NCBI RefSeq assembly: GCF_000478195.2
Contig: NZ_AUZM01000045.1
Span: 1 to 51,453 of the forward strand
Direction of reading: 5' to 3'
Length of the DNA: 51,453 nt
Origin: Lyngbya aestuarii BL J
Lineage (GTDB): Bacteria > Cyanobacteriota > Cyanobacteriia > Cyanobacteriales > Microcoleaceae
In this document: positions 34,532 to 43,800 of the stretch, in pieces
Numbering within the stretch: position 1 is the first letter of the stretch
Layout: every line of letters begins with the position of its first letter
Program-made: the position numbers and the translations under genes
The notes under the pieces: model-generated
Databases searched by the model: none
The model's input: only the letters and a program-made list of their open reading frames with translations
Told to the model about the DNA's origin: nothing

Positions 34532-36322
34532 ATGACTTCCAAAAATACGGTTTTTTTCTCTCCTCAACGTTTGACTGTATTCCTTCTTTATTTGATTCCA
34601 ATTCTGGTTATCTGTGGATTAGTTGGTTATTTTGGTGTCAACGTTCCCCTCTATGATCAATGGATTTTACCCTATTGGTTTGAGAAGTTTTCAAGTGGAA
34701 CTCTCACGGTTAAAAATCTATTTGCTCAACACAACAGCCACCGCATTTTTTTTCCTAAACTTATTTTTATTGCTTTGTCTTTTGCATCGGGTTGGAATAT
34801 CTTATGGGAACTTTATTTTAGTATTATTCTCGCTCTATTAACCTTTTTAGCATTATATCGTCTCTCTCAAATTACCGCTCAAAATTTAACTCAAACTAGC
34901 CTACATCTAACCAACTTATCAAGTTGTTTTTTACTGTTCTCTTGGGTTCAACATGAAAACTGGCTGTGGGGATTTCAAATTGCTATTTTTTTGATAAACT
35001 TTTGTGTTGTTCTCTCTTGTTTAATTTTATCCACTCCATCCCTCAAGCCTCCAGTTAAACTCACAATTTCCGCTCTTTTATGTAGTATTGCAAGTTTCAC
35101 CTCCGCCCAAGGATTATTATCTTGGTTAGCGATGATTCCTTCTGTTTGGACTATTGAAGGAAGTATCAGACACACAAAACAGCGATTATTAGTTTGGCTT
35201 GGCTTGTTCTTGTTTTCAGGTTTTATTTATTCTATAAACTACCGCCAAGAAACGGATACTGTTCCTGTTGTTGTATCTGATCATAAAATCTTCGCAACGA
35301 TTCACTTTTTTCTCAATCTCTTAGCTACACCTTTTCTAGATTCAACTCATATCAATTGGCTGATGGGATTGATTATATTTTTAGTGTTTTTAGGATTAAC
35401 ACTTGCGGCTTTATTCTCTTTTAAATCTGAGCAGTTAATCAGGAATTTATCTCCTTGGATTTCTATCAGTTTATTTTCTTTACTGTGTAGTGCTTTAATC
35501 GCGGTTGGTCGGTCTGGTTTAGGTACTGACTATGCGATTTTAGCGTCTCGATATACAACTCATGCGATTTTACTGCCCATTGCAATTCTTCAACTCAGTC
35601 CGCGAATTATATTTAACCCTACTCTCAATTTTATCACGATTTCCCGCTCTAATCAATTATTAATTTTTGGATTGTTAACCGGAATATTCCTGAGTTTAAA
35701 CTTAGTCAGGTCAGCCAATGCAGTCGTTTATGTTAACTCTCGATTTACCTTAGTTCAAAGTGGAAAAACCTGTTTTAATCTGATTAACTATTTAGAACAA
35801 TCCGCTTTTTTTAAGACCTCTCCTCAAAGTTGCTTCAGTTTAATCAATTCTAGCCAGTGGAGAGAATTAATCTGGGATTCGGCGGAAAAACTGAACCGCT
35901 TAAACTTTAGAAAATTTGCCCAAAATGTAGCCTTTATTGAGACTCCTCAACAAACCTATGGGGAAATCACCTCTCCTCAACCCTTCACTCAAGTCATTAA
36001 TATTTCAACAACAGAATCAGTTCAACTCCAAGGATGGATTAACCCCACAAAAAATCCTCATATCGTTCTATTTTCCCTTACCGATAAACCGACTTTTTTT
36101 GCTAACGCCTACGCCATAAACTCCAGTGAACCGCCCTTAAACCCCAATCAATTATCATCTAAAAAATTGCTAACATGGGAAGTCGAATTCTCTGCTGATG
36201 TTCTCCCTATCGGAACCAGCATCATTCACGCCTGGATTTATGATTCCACCGAGAATCAATTTATTCAACTCAATCATCAAGTCAGTCTCCAGGTATTTGA
36301 TTCTACTTCTTTGGAAGAATAA
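34532..36322 (+). CDS. Polytopic membrane protein, GT-C-like architecture (paralogue 2)
   Basis: This 596-residue protein aligns over its full length with the protein at 28892-30748. Shared blocks include VNVPLYDQWILPYWF, AQHNSHRIFFPKLIF, GWNILWELYFSIILALL, FSWVQHENWLWGFQIAI, FTSAQGLLSWLAMIPS, YAILASRYTTHAILLP and a C-terminal soluble domain with VQLQGWINPTKNP and SIIHAWIYDS. Helix number and order match. The conserved Asp/Gln/His residues of loop 1 (DQW, NSHR) are kept in both. Predicted role: membrane transferase acting on a lipid-linked substrate at the outer face of the plasma membrane (inference). It is monocistronic in appearance, with thiO downstream after 120 bases. Confidence 0.75.
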   Translation: MTSKNTVFFSPQRLTVFLLYLIPILVICGLVGYFGVNVPLYDQWILPYWFEKFSSGTLTVKNLFAQHNSHRIFFPKLIFIALSFASGWNILWELYFSIILALLTFLALYRLSQITAQNLTQTSLHLTNLSSCFLLFSWVQHENWLWGFQIAIFLINFCVVLSCLILSTPSLKPPVKLTISALLCSIASFTSAQGLLSWLAMIPSVWTIEGSIRHTKQRLLVWLGLFLFSGFIYSINYRQETDTVPVVVSDHKIFATIHFFLNLLATPFLDSTHINWLMGLIIFLVFLGLTLAALFSFKSEQLIRNLSPWISISLFSLLCSALIAVGRSGLGTDYAILASRYTTHAILLPIAILQLSPRIIFNPTLNFITISRSNQLLIFGLLTGIFLSLNLVRSANAVVYVNSRFTLVQSGKTCFNLINYLEQSAFFKTSPQSCFSLINSSQWRELIWDSAEKLNRLNFRKFAQNVAFIETPQQTYGEITSPQPFTQVINISTTESVQLQGWINPTKNPHIVLFSLTDKPTFFANAYAINSSEPPLNPNQLSSKKLLTWEVEFSADVLPIGTSIIHAWIYDSTENQFIQLNHQVSLQVFDSTSLEE

Positions 36323-36442
36323 TCCTCAAAACGATCCCAAAGCTAATCTAAATTTTGATCTCAGAGAATGACTCTTTTTTTGTAACAAACTCACGATAAA
36401 TTTGGTACTATAGTTGAGAGCATAGCCGAACTCTTGATCGCA

Positions 36443-37552
36443 ATGAATGTTTCCGATGACATCATTATTATTGGTGGTGGATTAATGGGGTTGTCCTTAG
36501 CAGTCGAACTCAAACTGCGAGGTGCAAATGTCACTGTTCTCAGCCGTAATTTCCACGAAGCCGCAGGTCATGTCGCCGCAGGAATGTTAGCGCCGCAAGC
36601 CGAAGCCATCCCACCCGGGCCAATGTTAGAGTTGGGCTTACGCAGTCGTTCGCTGTATCCCCAGTGGACGCAGAAACTTGAACAAATCACAGGTTTAGAC
36701 ACAAGTTACTGGCCTTGTGGAATTCTCGCGCCCGTTTACGAAATTCCCGACACAACCAAAATTGATCACCCTGCTGATTCTCCCGCAATTTGGCTCGATC
36801 AACAAGCGATTAACCAACACCAACCCGGTTTAGGGGCTGATGTGGTTGGGGGTTGGTGGTTTCCCCAAGATGCACAAGTCGATAACCGTCGTCATCTCGT
36901 CAAAGCCTTACAAGCCGCTAGCGAAAAGTTAGGGGTTAAAACCTTGGAGGGCGTAGAAGTTCAAGATATTATCCGCAACTCCAAAGCCGTTGAAGCCCTG
37001 GAAACAAATCGGGGTAAAATCACTGGGTCACAGTACATTTTAACCACAGGGGCTTGGACAGGACAACTCCTCCCGCAAGTTCCCGTTTATCCCCGCAAAG
37101 GACAAATGTTGTCGGTGAAAGTCCCAGAATCCTTTGATTCCCTTCCCTTAAAACAAGTTTTATTTGGAACCGAAATTTATGTTGTTCCCCGTCGAGATGG
37201 TTTAATTGTGATTGGTGCAACTCTCGAAGATGTTGGTTTTAACGTGGGTTTAACGCCAGATGGAGTTCAAAGTCTACTCTGGCGGGCTATCCGAATTTTC
37301 CCACTTTTGCGTGATTTTCCAATTCAAGAATTTTGGTGGGGATTTCGACCCACAACACCCGATTTACTGCCTATTTTAGGAACCAGTCCCTTTGAGAATT
37401 TAACCCTAGCTGTAGGTCATTATCGCAACGGAATTTTACTCGCACCGATTACCGCTAAACTGATTACAGAATGGGTATTAGAGCAGAAATCTGATCCTTT
37501 ATTAGAATACTTCTGTTGGGAACGATTTTCAACGGCTCAACTTCAATACTAA
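36443..37552 (+). CDS. thiO: Glycine oxidase ThiO (thiamine thiazole biosynthesis)
   Basis: ThiO oxidises glycine to iminoglycine (dehydroglycine) for the thiazole ring of thiamine. This FAD-dependent amine oxidase (DAO family) of 369 residues begins DDIIIIGGGLMGLSLAVELK (Rossmann GxGxxG). Further motifs are GHVAAGMLAPQAEAIPPGPM, VDNRRHLVKALQ, YILTTGAWTGQLL, YPRKGQMLSVK, YVVPRRDGLIVIGATLE, WWGFRPTTPDLLPILG and HYRNGILLAPITAKLI. I chose the ATG at 36443 (MNVSDD) over the TTG at 36434. In many cyanobacteria ThiO is fused to ThiG; here it stands alone with no thiazole synthase nearby. Confidence 0.9.
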   Translation: MNVSDDIIIIGGGLMGLSLAVELKLRGANVTVLSRNFHEAAGHVAAGMLAPQAEAIPPGPMLELGLRSRSLYPQWTQKLEQITGLDTSYWPCGILAPVYEIPDTTKIDHPADSPAIWLDQQAINQHQPGLGADVVGGWWFPQDAQVDNRRHLVKALQAASEKLGVKTLEGVEVQDIIRNSKAVEALETNRGKITGSQYILTTGAWTGQLLPQVPVYPRKGQMLSVKVPESFDSLPLKQVLFGTEIYVVPRRDGLIVIGATLEDVGFNVGLTPDGVQSLLWRAIRIFPLLRDFPIQEFWWGFRPTTPDLLPILGTSPFENLTLAVGHYRNGILLAPITAKLITEWVLEQKSDPLLEYFCWERFSTAQLQY

Positions 37553-37629
37553 AACAGGGAACAAAAAGCAGATGAGTTGGGGTCTTTTTGTCAGGATTCC
37601 CATGAAAAGCAGAAGCATTTTTCTTTTCG

Positions 37630-38256
37630 ATGAATTTTGATCTCACTACAAAACAATTAGTGAACCCTCAAATCTATCCTTATGCAATTAAAACAAAATA
37701 CGGCTTCTGGCTGAAGTGGGTGTTTGTCACCGTTGTTGGTTTTTTTGTGAGTTTACTCTGGATTGAAATTGGCGAAAGGCCAGATATGGGACTGTTAGCC
37801 GGAGTGGTGGGCGGAACAGTTATCGGTTTTGCTCAATGGTTCGTTCTCAAGCAATATATCTATCAACCTTGGCAATGGATTTTTGTCAATATCCTGGGTT
37901 GGACGGTATTAGGATACTCCCATCTTGGGGCGATTGCTTGGGTTGCACCTCGAACGTTAGACCTCTTTGACCGCATCCTCTATGGCCTCATAGACGGTAG
38001 CCAGGTGGGAATCTCGATAGGTTTCTTACAGTGGTTAGCCCTGAAAATTCAAGTTCCTCGCGCTTGGAAATGGTTGTGGGTGAGTCCACTCTGCTGGTCT
38101 GTGGGATTATCCATCGGTTGGGCGTTTGGGGGGGTTATGCGTCAAGCCACAGAACTTTTTTTAGGAGATGTCTTGGGTTTAATGATTACTTGGATGATTG
38201 TTGCTGGACTTACGGGAATTGCGTTGATTCGGTTATTTTGGATTGATGATTGGTAA
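37630..38256 (+). CDS. Polytopic membrane protein with internal repeat, unknown function
   Basis: This is a 208-residue protein with about five or six helices. Two halves look alike: MGLLAGVVGGTVIGFAQWFVLK and DGSQVGISIGFLQWLALK both carry G-x-x-x-G...Q-W-x-x-L-K, each followed by a Trp-rich segment (PWQWIFVNILGWTVLGYSHL; AWKWLWVSPLCWSVGLSIGW). This duplication resembles small cyanobacterial membrane proteins of unassigned function. The ATG is at 37630; it lies 77 bases after thiO. No substrate or partner can be read from context. Confidence 0.7.
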   Translation: MNFDLTTKQLVNPQIYPYAIKTKYGFWLKWVFVTVVGFFVSLLWIEIGERPDMGLLAGVVGGTVIGFAQWFVLKQYIYQPWQWIFVNILGWTVLGYSHLGAIAWVAPRTLDLFDRILYGLIDGSQVGISIGFLQWLALKIQVPRAWKWLWVSPLCWSVGLSIGWAFGGVMRQATELFLGDVLGLMITWMIVAGLTGIALIRLFWIDDW

Positions 38257-38924
38257 TCAAAGATTCTCCCAACTCCGGTTAATTGTACGGTAAACGCCCA
38301 ATCAAGGGGGTTTGTTCCCCACTGTTTTTAAAGCCAAATTGAGTTAAGATCAAAGTAACACAAGTTCAAAGTTCAATTTTTCAGTTCAGTTCTGGAAAAT
38401 GTGATAAATGATCCGGATCTGATTGGAACTCCCCCCGTAAAGAGATGAAGTAAAACTTCCATTTACAAATCATTCAAAATTTTTAGCGTTTCCCCGAATT
38501 TTGTGCCATTTTCAACACGCTTTTGAGAGTAGATGAGATTAGATAAAATCGTTTTCTCTCTGTCTTGATACCCTCGTCAAAAATTGCCTTTAGGTTTTCA
38601 TCCCAACGGATGATTTTTTTTCCCTCTAAAAAAGAATGATGTCTGCTGATCAGCGGTTTTCCGGTGCGCCACCTGAAACCATTCAGTTTCTCACTGTTTG
38701 ACAAGTTTAAGAGATTTCTTAATAATAGTCAGCAGAAACTTAAAAATTCAGCACAATTCTATCCGTTAACCGCGAAAACACACGAAAATAACGAATAAAG
38801 GGCGATGTTCTCCCTAAAATTCCGGCTGAAGTGGTGAGATTGAGAATAATAAAATAAGGAAGAACTGAAAACAATCAATCTCAAATGAACCCTGAACTGA
38901 AATAATAGATGAGGTTAAAAAAAG
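38257..38924. other. 668-base spacer, no gene seen
   Basis: This lies between two plus-strand genes. The minus frame at 38483-38704 would start at TTG without a ribosome binding site, so I do not call it. No repeats or tRNA are evident. The right end contains the probable promoter of the small secreted protein. Confidence 0.45.
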
Positions 38925-39155
38925 ATGAAAATGACACCCGGACAGTTACGTTTAATGATAGCACTTCCGATGCTATTGATGCTCGGTGGGACTTCGAGTT
39001 GGGCCAGTAGTCTGGAAATTCAACCCTCGACTCCCCAATTTAAACCCTTCTCAGATTTGGAGACTCAAGACTCTACTCTGATTCTACCTGAGAAGCCCTT
39101 CTCACCCGAGATTTTTTATGATCGTACACCTTGTAAGCTTTACGGGAAATGTTAG
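38925..39155 (+). CDS. Tiny secreted protein, unknown function
   Basis: This 76-residue protein begins with a strong signal peptide (LRLMIALPMLLMLGGTSSW) and a likely cleavage at SWASS-L. The mature part is only about 45 residues (LEIQPSTPQFKPFSDLETQD...) with two Cys near the C-terminus (TPCKLYGKC), which could form a disulphide. GAGG and AAAAAAAG lie before the first of two closely spaced ATGs. The compactness, signal and Cys pair suggest a real periplasmic or extracellular peptide, but no family is recognised. Confidence 0.6.
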   Translation: MKMTPGQLRLMIALPMLLMLGGTSSWASSLEIQPSTPQFKPFSDLETQDSTLILPEKPFSPEIFYDRTPCKLYGKC

Positions 39156-39514
39156 ACAGTCCATCAACTCTGTTGTGTCAGGAGTGAACGATTTTATTGA
39201 TCAACAATTTAGTATGGGGTAGACTTTCCGAGTTCTGTACAATGGAAAGCAGCTTTTCCCCATTTAAAATTAACCGCAGAGTGCTATGATTATTTAAACT
39301 GACACTCAGTCTTTGATCGTTTAACAGAGAAAGTCTAACGATTCGACAAGTAAACAATCCGATCGCCAAGATTGTTCTGTCGCCTGACGGTAAAAATATT
39401 GAACTGATTATCCAAGTTTATTGAAAGCAATGCTATCGTGATCTATATCTTGAGTATTTATTGATCTTAAATTAAGTTAATCTAGGTGTATCTTCCCAGA
39501 AATTAACCAGCCCA
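39156..39514. other. 359-base spacer upstream of the split STAND gene
   Basis: No gene is called. A short plus-strand stretch near 39350-39421 reads AKIVLSPDGKNIELIIQVY before a stop, which resembles the end of a longer secreted or beta-propeller protein. The upstream part of that frame is interrupted, so it may be decayed coding sequence. A promoter for the 39515 gene should lie at the right end. Confidence 0.35.
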
Positions 39515-40654
39515 ATGAATGTATATCCCCAAGACGATACAGTAACTCAGAATCAAAGCCAGATTGATACTCTTTCTCGGACTCTCAAACTATCTGAGGG
39601 AGAATTTTCATTACTATTACTTCGCTGTAACTATACAACTCTGCGGGAAAAAGTTGTTAAGCAACTCCACCAAAAATCCTCTTTACCCATTCGAGAAGTT
39701 TATGTTAATGCTTCGATTGATAACCTTTATCGTACCCTAGAAACTGAACTTTTAGAAGAACAGCCTGCGGTGGTGATGGTATTTGGTTTAGAACAGGTAA
39801 AAGCCATCAATGAAGTTCTCGCAGCCACGAATTTAGCCCGAGAAGCCTTTTTGAATTTTCCTTTTCCCTTGTTGTTGTGGATTAATGATCAACTGTGGAA
39901 GAAGTTAAACCGACGAGCGCCGGATTTTACCGGGTACGCTACGACCTATGTTTTTTTACAAAGTTCTGCGGATTTAATCCAGTTTCTTCATCAAAAATCT
40001 CAGCAACTGTTTAACACTGTTTTAGAAATTGGGGGATGTTCGTTTGTTTCTAATAGTAAGATTTTAGGTGAATATTGTGCCTCCGAACTGCAACTGGCTG
40101 ATCAAGATTTACAAAGTCGAAACGTTACTTTACAGCCCGCTTTGACGGCGGGTTTAAGATTTGTTATAGCTCGATATTATTATGCTCATCAACAGATCTC
40201 AGAAGCCCTAGAACAGTATCATTTGAGTTTAAAGTTTTGGCAGCAGGAATCTGGTCGAAATTTATCTCGAACCACAAGTTTTGAGATTGAATATCCCCTG
40301 ATTAATTCTTCCCCCCTCAAGACTTCGTTGATTTGGGAAGGTATTATTTTACATCATTTAGGACTCTGTTTAGCATATCAAGCCGAACAACATATCCGAC
40401 ACACAGGCCAAGGAGAATGGCAACAAGCAAGACTCTATTTTGAGCAATCTCTAGAGAGTTTTGAACGCGCACAGCGTCAGGATTTAGTTGCAAAATTTAT
40501 TAATCAATTGGGTGAAATCCTGAGTAAACTCGAAGACTGGGATGCGTTGTTTAAACTGGCTTTAAAATCTCGAAAACTGCATCAGAATGAAAATTCTAAA
40601 CCATTACAACTCGCTCAAGACTATGGTTTTTTAGACGGAATATTATCTTCATAG
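39515..40654 (+). CDS. N-terminal half of TPR-STAND-WD40 protein (before frameshift)
   Basis: This 379-residue frame contains an N-terminal alpha/beta domain (LSEGEFSLLLLRCNY, EEQPAVVMVFGLEQV, FPFPLLLWINDQLWKKL) resembling a P-loop-lacking STAND accessory domain. It is followed by tetratricopeptide-like helices (LRFVIARYYYAHQQISEALE, LIWEGIILHHLGLCLAYQAE, ARLYFEQSLESFERAQRQD, QLGEILSKLEDWDALFKLA). It stops abruptly after YGFLDGILSS, in the middle of a TPR. The continuing TPR sequence is found one base out of frame from about 40635. I therefore read it as the first part of a single gene ending at 44612, disrupted by one extra base. Confidence 0.75.
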   Translation: MNVYPQDDTVTQNQSQIDTLSRTLKLSEGEFSLLLLRCNYTTLREKVVKQLHQKSSLPIREVYVNASIDNLYRTLETELLEEQPAVVMVFGLEQVKAINEVLAATNLAREAFLNFPFPLLLWINDQLWKKLNRRAPDFTGYATTYVFLQSSADLIQFLHQKSQQLFNTVLEIGGCSFVSNSKILGEYCASELQLADQDLQSRNVTLQPALTAGLRFVIARYYYAHQQISEALEQYHLSLKFWQQESGRNLSRTTSFEIEYPLINSSPLKTSLIWEGIILHHLGLCLAYQAEQHIRHTGQGEWQQARLYFEQSLESFERAQRQDLVAKFINQLGEILSKLEDWDALFKLALKSRKLHQNENSKPLQLAQDYGFLDGILSS

Positions 40655-40877
40655 AAGGGACTGGGAAAATACCAAAGAATTTGCGACAATCGCCTTAGAA
40701 ATTCTCCAAAAAAATCCCGATTATACTTGTGATGATCCCGTAAAAAATCAAAATCAAGGTTTATATTATTGGTTACTTGCTCAAGCTTTAGAACAGTTAA
40801 GTCAACCTTGGGATGCGATAGAAAAGTTAGAAATTGCCTATAAAGAAACTGCACCTAAATACAATCCTAGATTTTAT

Positions 40878-43800
40878 TTGCAAATTTTAGGAATGTTGCA
40901 CCGACTCTATTTTGAACTGGGTGAATATCGAGAAGCGTTTGATACGAAAAAAGAACATCGTACCAAATCAAGTGCTTTTGGTTATACTGCTTTTATTGGT
41001 GCCGGACGACTGCAACCGCGAGAACAAGCCGTCGATCCGATGTTAGGAACAGTCTCGACAGAAGCAACTGTTACCGATGAAATCAAAGCCTCGGGTCGTG
41101 AAGAAGCAATTAATCGTTTACTCCAACGAGTCGGAAGCACTCAGCATAAATTAACAGTCATTTATGGTCAGTCTGGTGTCGGTAAAAGTTCAATTATGCG
41201 AGCGGGTTTAGTTCCGGCTTTACAAGATTTTAGCATTGAAGCGCGTCAAGTTGTCCCCATTTTACTCAGAACCTATAACTCCTTTGCTAAAGAACTCGAA
41301 AAAAGGCTATCAAATTATCCATTAACAGAGTTTCCAGAAACAGAAAAAACAACAGAAGAAAAGGTCGAATCTCAAAATTCAACTCGCACAACTCAGCGCA
41401 GCAATCAAGAAGCACTTGAAAATATTTTACTCCAATTAAAAGCCAATGCGAACCAAAACAAAATTACAATTTTAATCTTTGATCAGTTTGAAGAATTTTT
41501 CTTTACTTATACCCGACCCAAAGCCCGTCTGCTTTTCTTTGAAGCCTTAAGAGACTGTCTCAATTTGCCCTATGTAAAAGTCATCATTTCAGTTCGAGAT
41601 GACTACTTACATCATCTACTCGAAGGAGTGCGGCTAATCGACTTTGAAATTATTAATAATGATATTTTAAATAAAGATATTTTATTTTATCTCGGAAACT
41701 TTACCCGCAAAGAAGCTTATAATGTGATCAAAAGTTTAACAGATCGGTCTCATTTTTTCCTAGAAGACGCACTGATTAAAGCCTTAGTCAATGACCTCTC
41801 GAGTGAACTCGGAGAAGTTCGTCCGATTGAACTACAAGTCGTCGGCGCCCAACTTCAAGCCGAAGATATTACCACCTTAGCTGAATATGAAAACAAAGGC
41901 CCCAAACAAAAATTAGTTGAACGCTTTCTCGAAGAAGTGATTCAAGATTGCGGATTAGAACATCAACAAGCCGCTAATTTAGTTCTATATTTACTCACCG
42001 ATGAAAACAACACTCGTCCCCTGAAAACTCGCTCAGAACTCACAGAAGAATTAAAAGAGGCCCTCGGAAAAACAGGCGTTGAATATCAACTCGATTTAAT
42101 TTTATATATTCTTTCTCAGTCTGGCTTAGTATCTCGAGAAATTGTAGACGGGACCGAATTTTATCAACTGGTTCACGATTATCTCGCAGATTTTATCCGA
42201 CAAAAACATCGCTCAGACCGAGAAGTTGCCTTTGAACAACTCCAACAAAAAAATAAAGAACTCGAAGAAGATGTCGATATCTATTCTCGCCTCGCCAAAG
42301 AAACCGAACGTCGCCGCAAAGCCGAAACCCGCAGTCGTCAACTTGAACGAATTATGGCAGCATTAGCTGGAGTATTATTCGCGGGATTTACGCTATTTGC
42401 CATGGGACAGAAAAGACAAGAAGCCCAAGCAAGAATTGAAGCAATTGAGGCGGCAAAAGACTCTTTAATTGTTGCCGATCAAAACGATCAAATTGGAATT
42501 TTACGGGCCAGTCTAATTATCGGGGAAAATATTCAACAAACCAAGGCTTCAAAAGATCTCGAAAATCAGATAGCCAAAGGACTACGGAAATTATCCGATA
42601 ATAGCCTCCATGAACGGAATCGACTCGAACAAAATGACAGTGTTTTAGCGGCTAGTTACAGTCCCGATGGAGAAGTCATTGCCACTGGGGGAAACGAAAA
42701 AGTGATCAAACTCTGGAATCGAAATGGACAATTCATCACTAACTTTATCGATCCAGCCATTAGTTCACAACCTCTATCCCATGAAGATGTGGTATTGGGT
42801 GTTAGCTTCAGTCCCGATGGCCAAACGATTGCTTCGGCTAGCTATGATACAACCGTTAAACTCTGGAGTCGAGATGGTCAATGGTTAAAAACACTCAGAG
42901 GTCATCAGGCGGTTGTCACCAGTGTGATTTTTAGTCCTGATGGTCGCCTGATTGCTTCGGCGAGTGCAGATGGTACGGTTAAACTTTGGGATGTCAACAA
43001 CGGCACCGCAATCAAAACTATTAATGCTCACAAAGGTGGCGTTTTAGATGTTAAGTTTAGCCCCGACGGAGAAACCATTGCTTCGGGAGGGAGTTTTGAT
43101 CCCACCGTTAAACTGTGGAAAATAGACGGCACCCGACTGAAAACCCTCAGAGGTCACTGTCAGTCCGTTCAACAGACCGAAAACTGCATCGGGGTTTATG
43201 AGGTGAGTTTTAGTCCCAATGGTCTAGTTTTGGCTTCTGCGAGTGGCGATCGCACGGTGAAACTCTGGAATGTGCAAACCGGAAAAGAGATCGAAACCCT
43301 CAAAGGACACAATAACGATGTTTTGGGTGTTAGTTTTAGCCCCGATGGTCAGACCATTGCCAGTGGTAGCCGGGATCGAACCGTGAAGCTATGGAACAAA
43401 GATGGCGTGATTTTGCAAACCTTTAGTGGACATAATAACGATGTTTGGACAGTGAGTTTTAGTCCAGACAGTGAGATGATCGCCTCTGCAAGTTCCGATA
43501 ATACGGTGAAACTCTGGGATCGCAACAGCAACCCTCTTGATCATATTCTCCAAGGACATCCGTTAGCCATTAATGACGTTGATTTTAGTCCAAATGGCGA
43601 AATTATTGCGACAGCCAGTGACGATCAAACCGTTCGACTGTGGAAGACTGACACGGTTCAATTGTTGAAAAATTCAGACGATCAACCCTTATTGTTGCAA
43701 CATCAAAACCAAGTGCGTTGGGTGAGTTTGAGTCCAGACGGACAAACCCTCGCCACGGTTGGCACCTCAGAACCGACGATTCAATTCTGGAATATCCAAA

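Noticed and set aside
38483-38704. 73-codon minus-strand frame
   Set aside because: TTG start without ribosome binding site; no family. A real small gene is possible but unsupported.
39178-39369. 63-codon minus-strand frame before the STAND gene
   Set aside because: No ribosome binding site or family; the opposite strand looks at least as protein-like.
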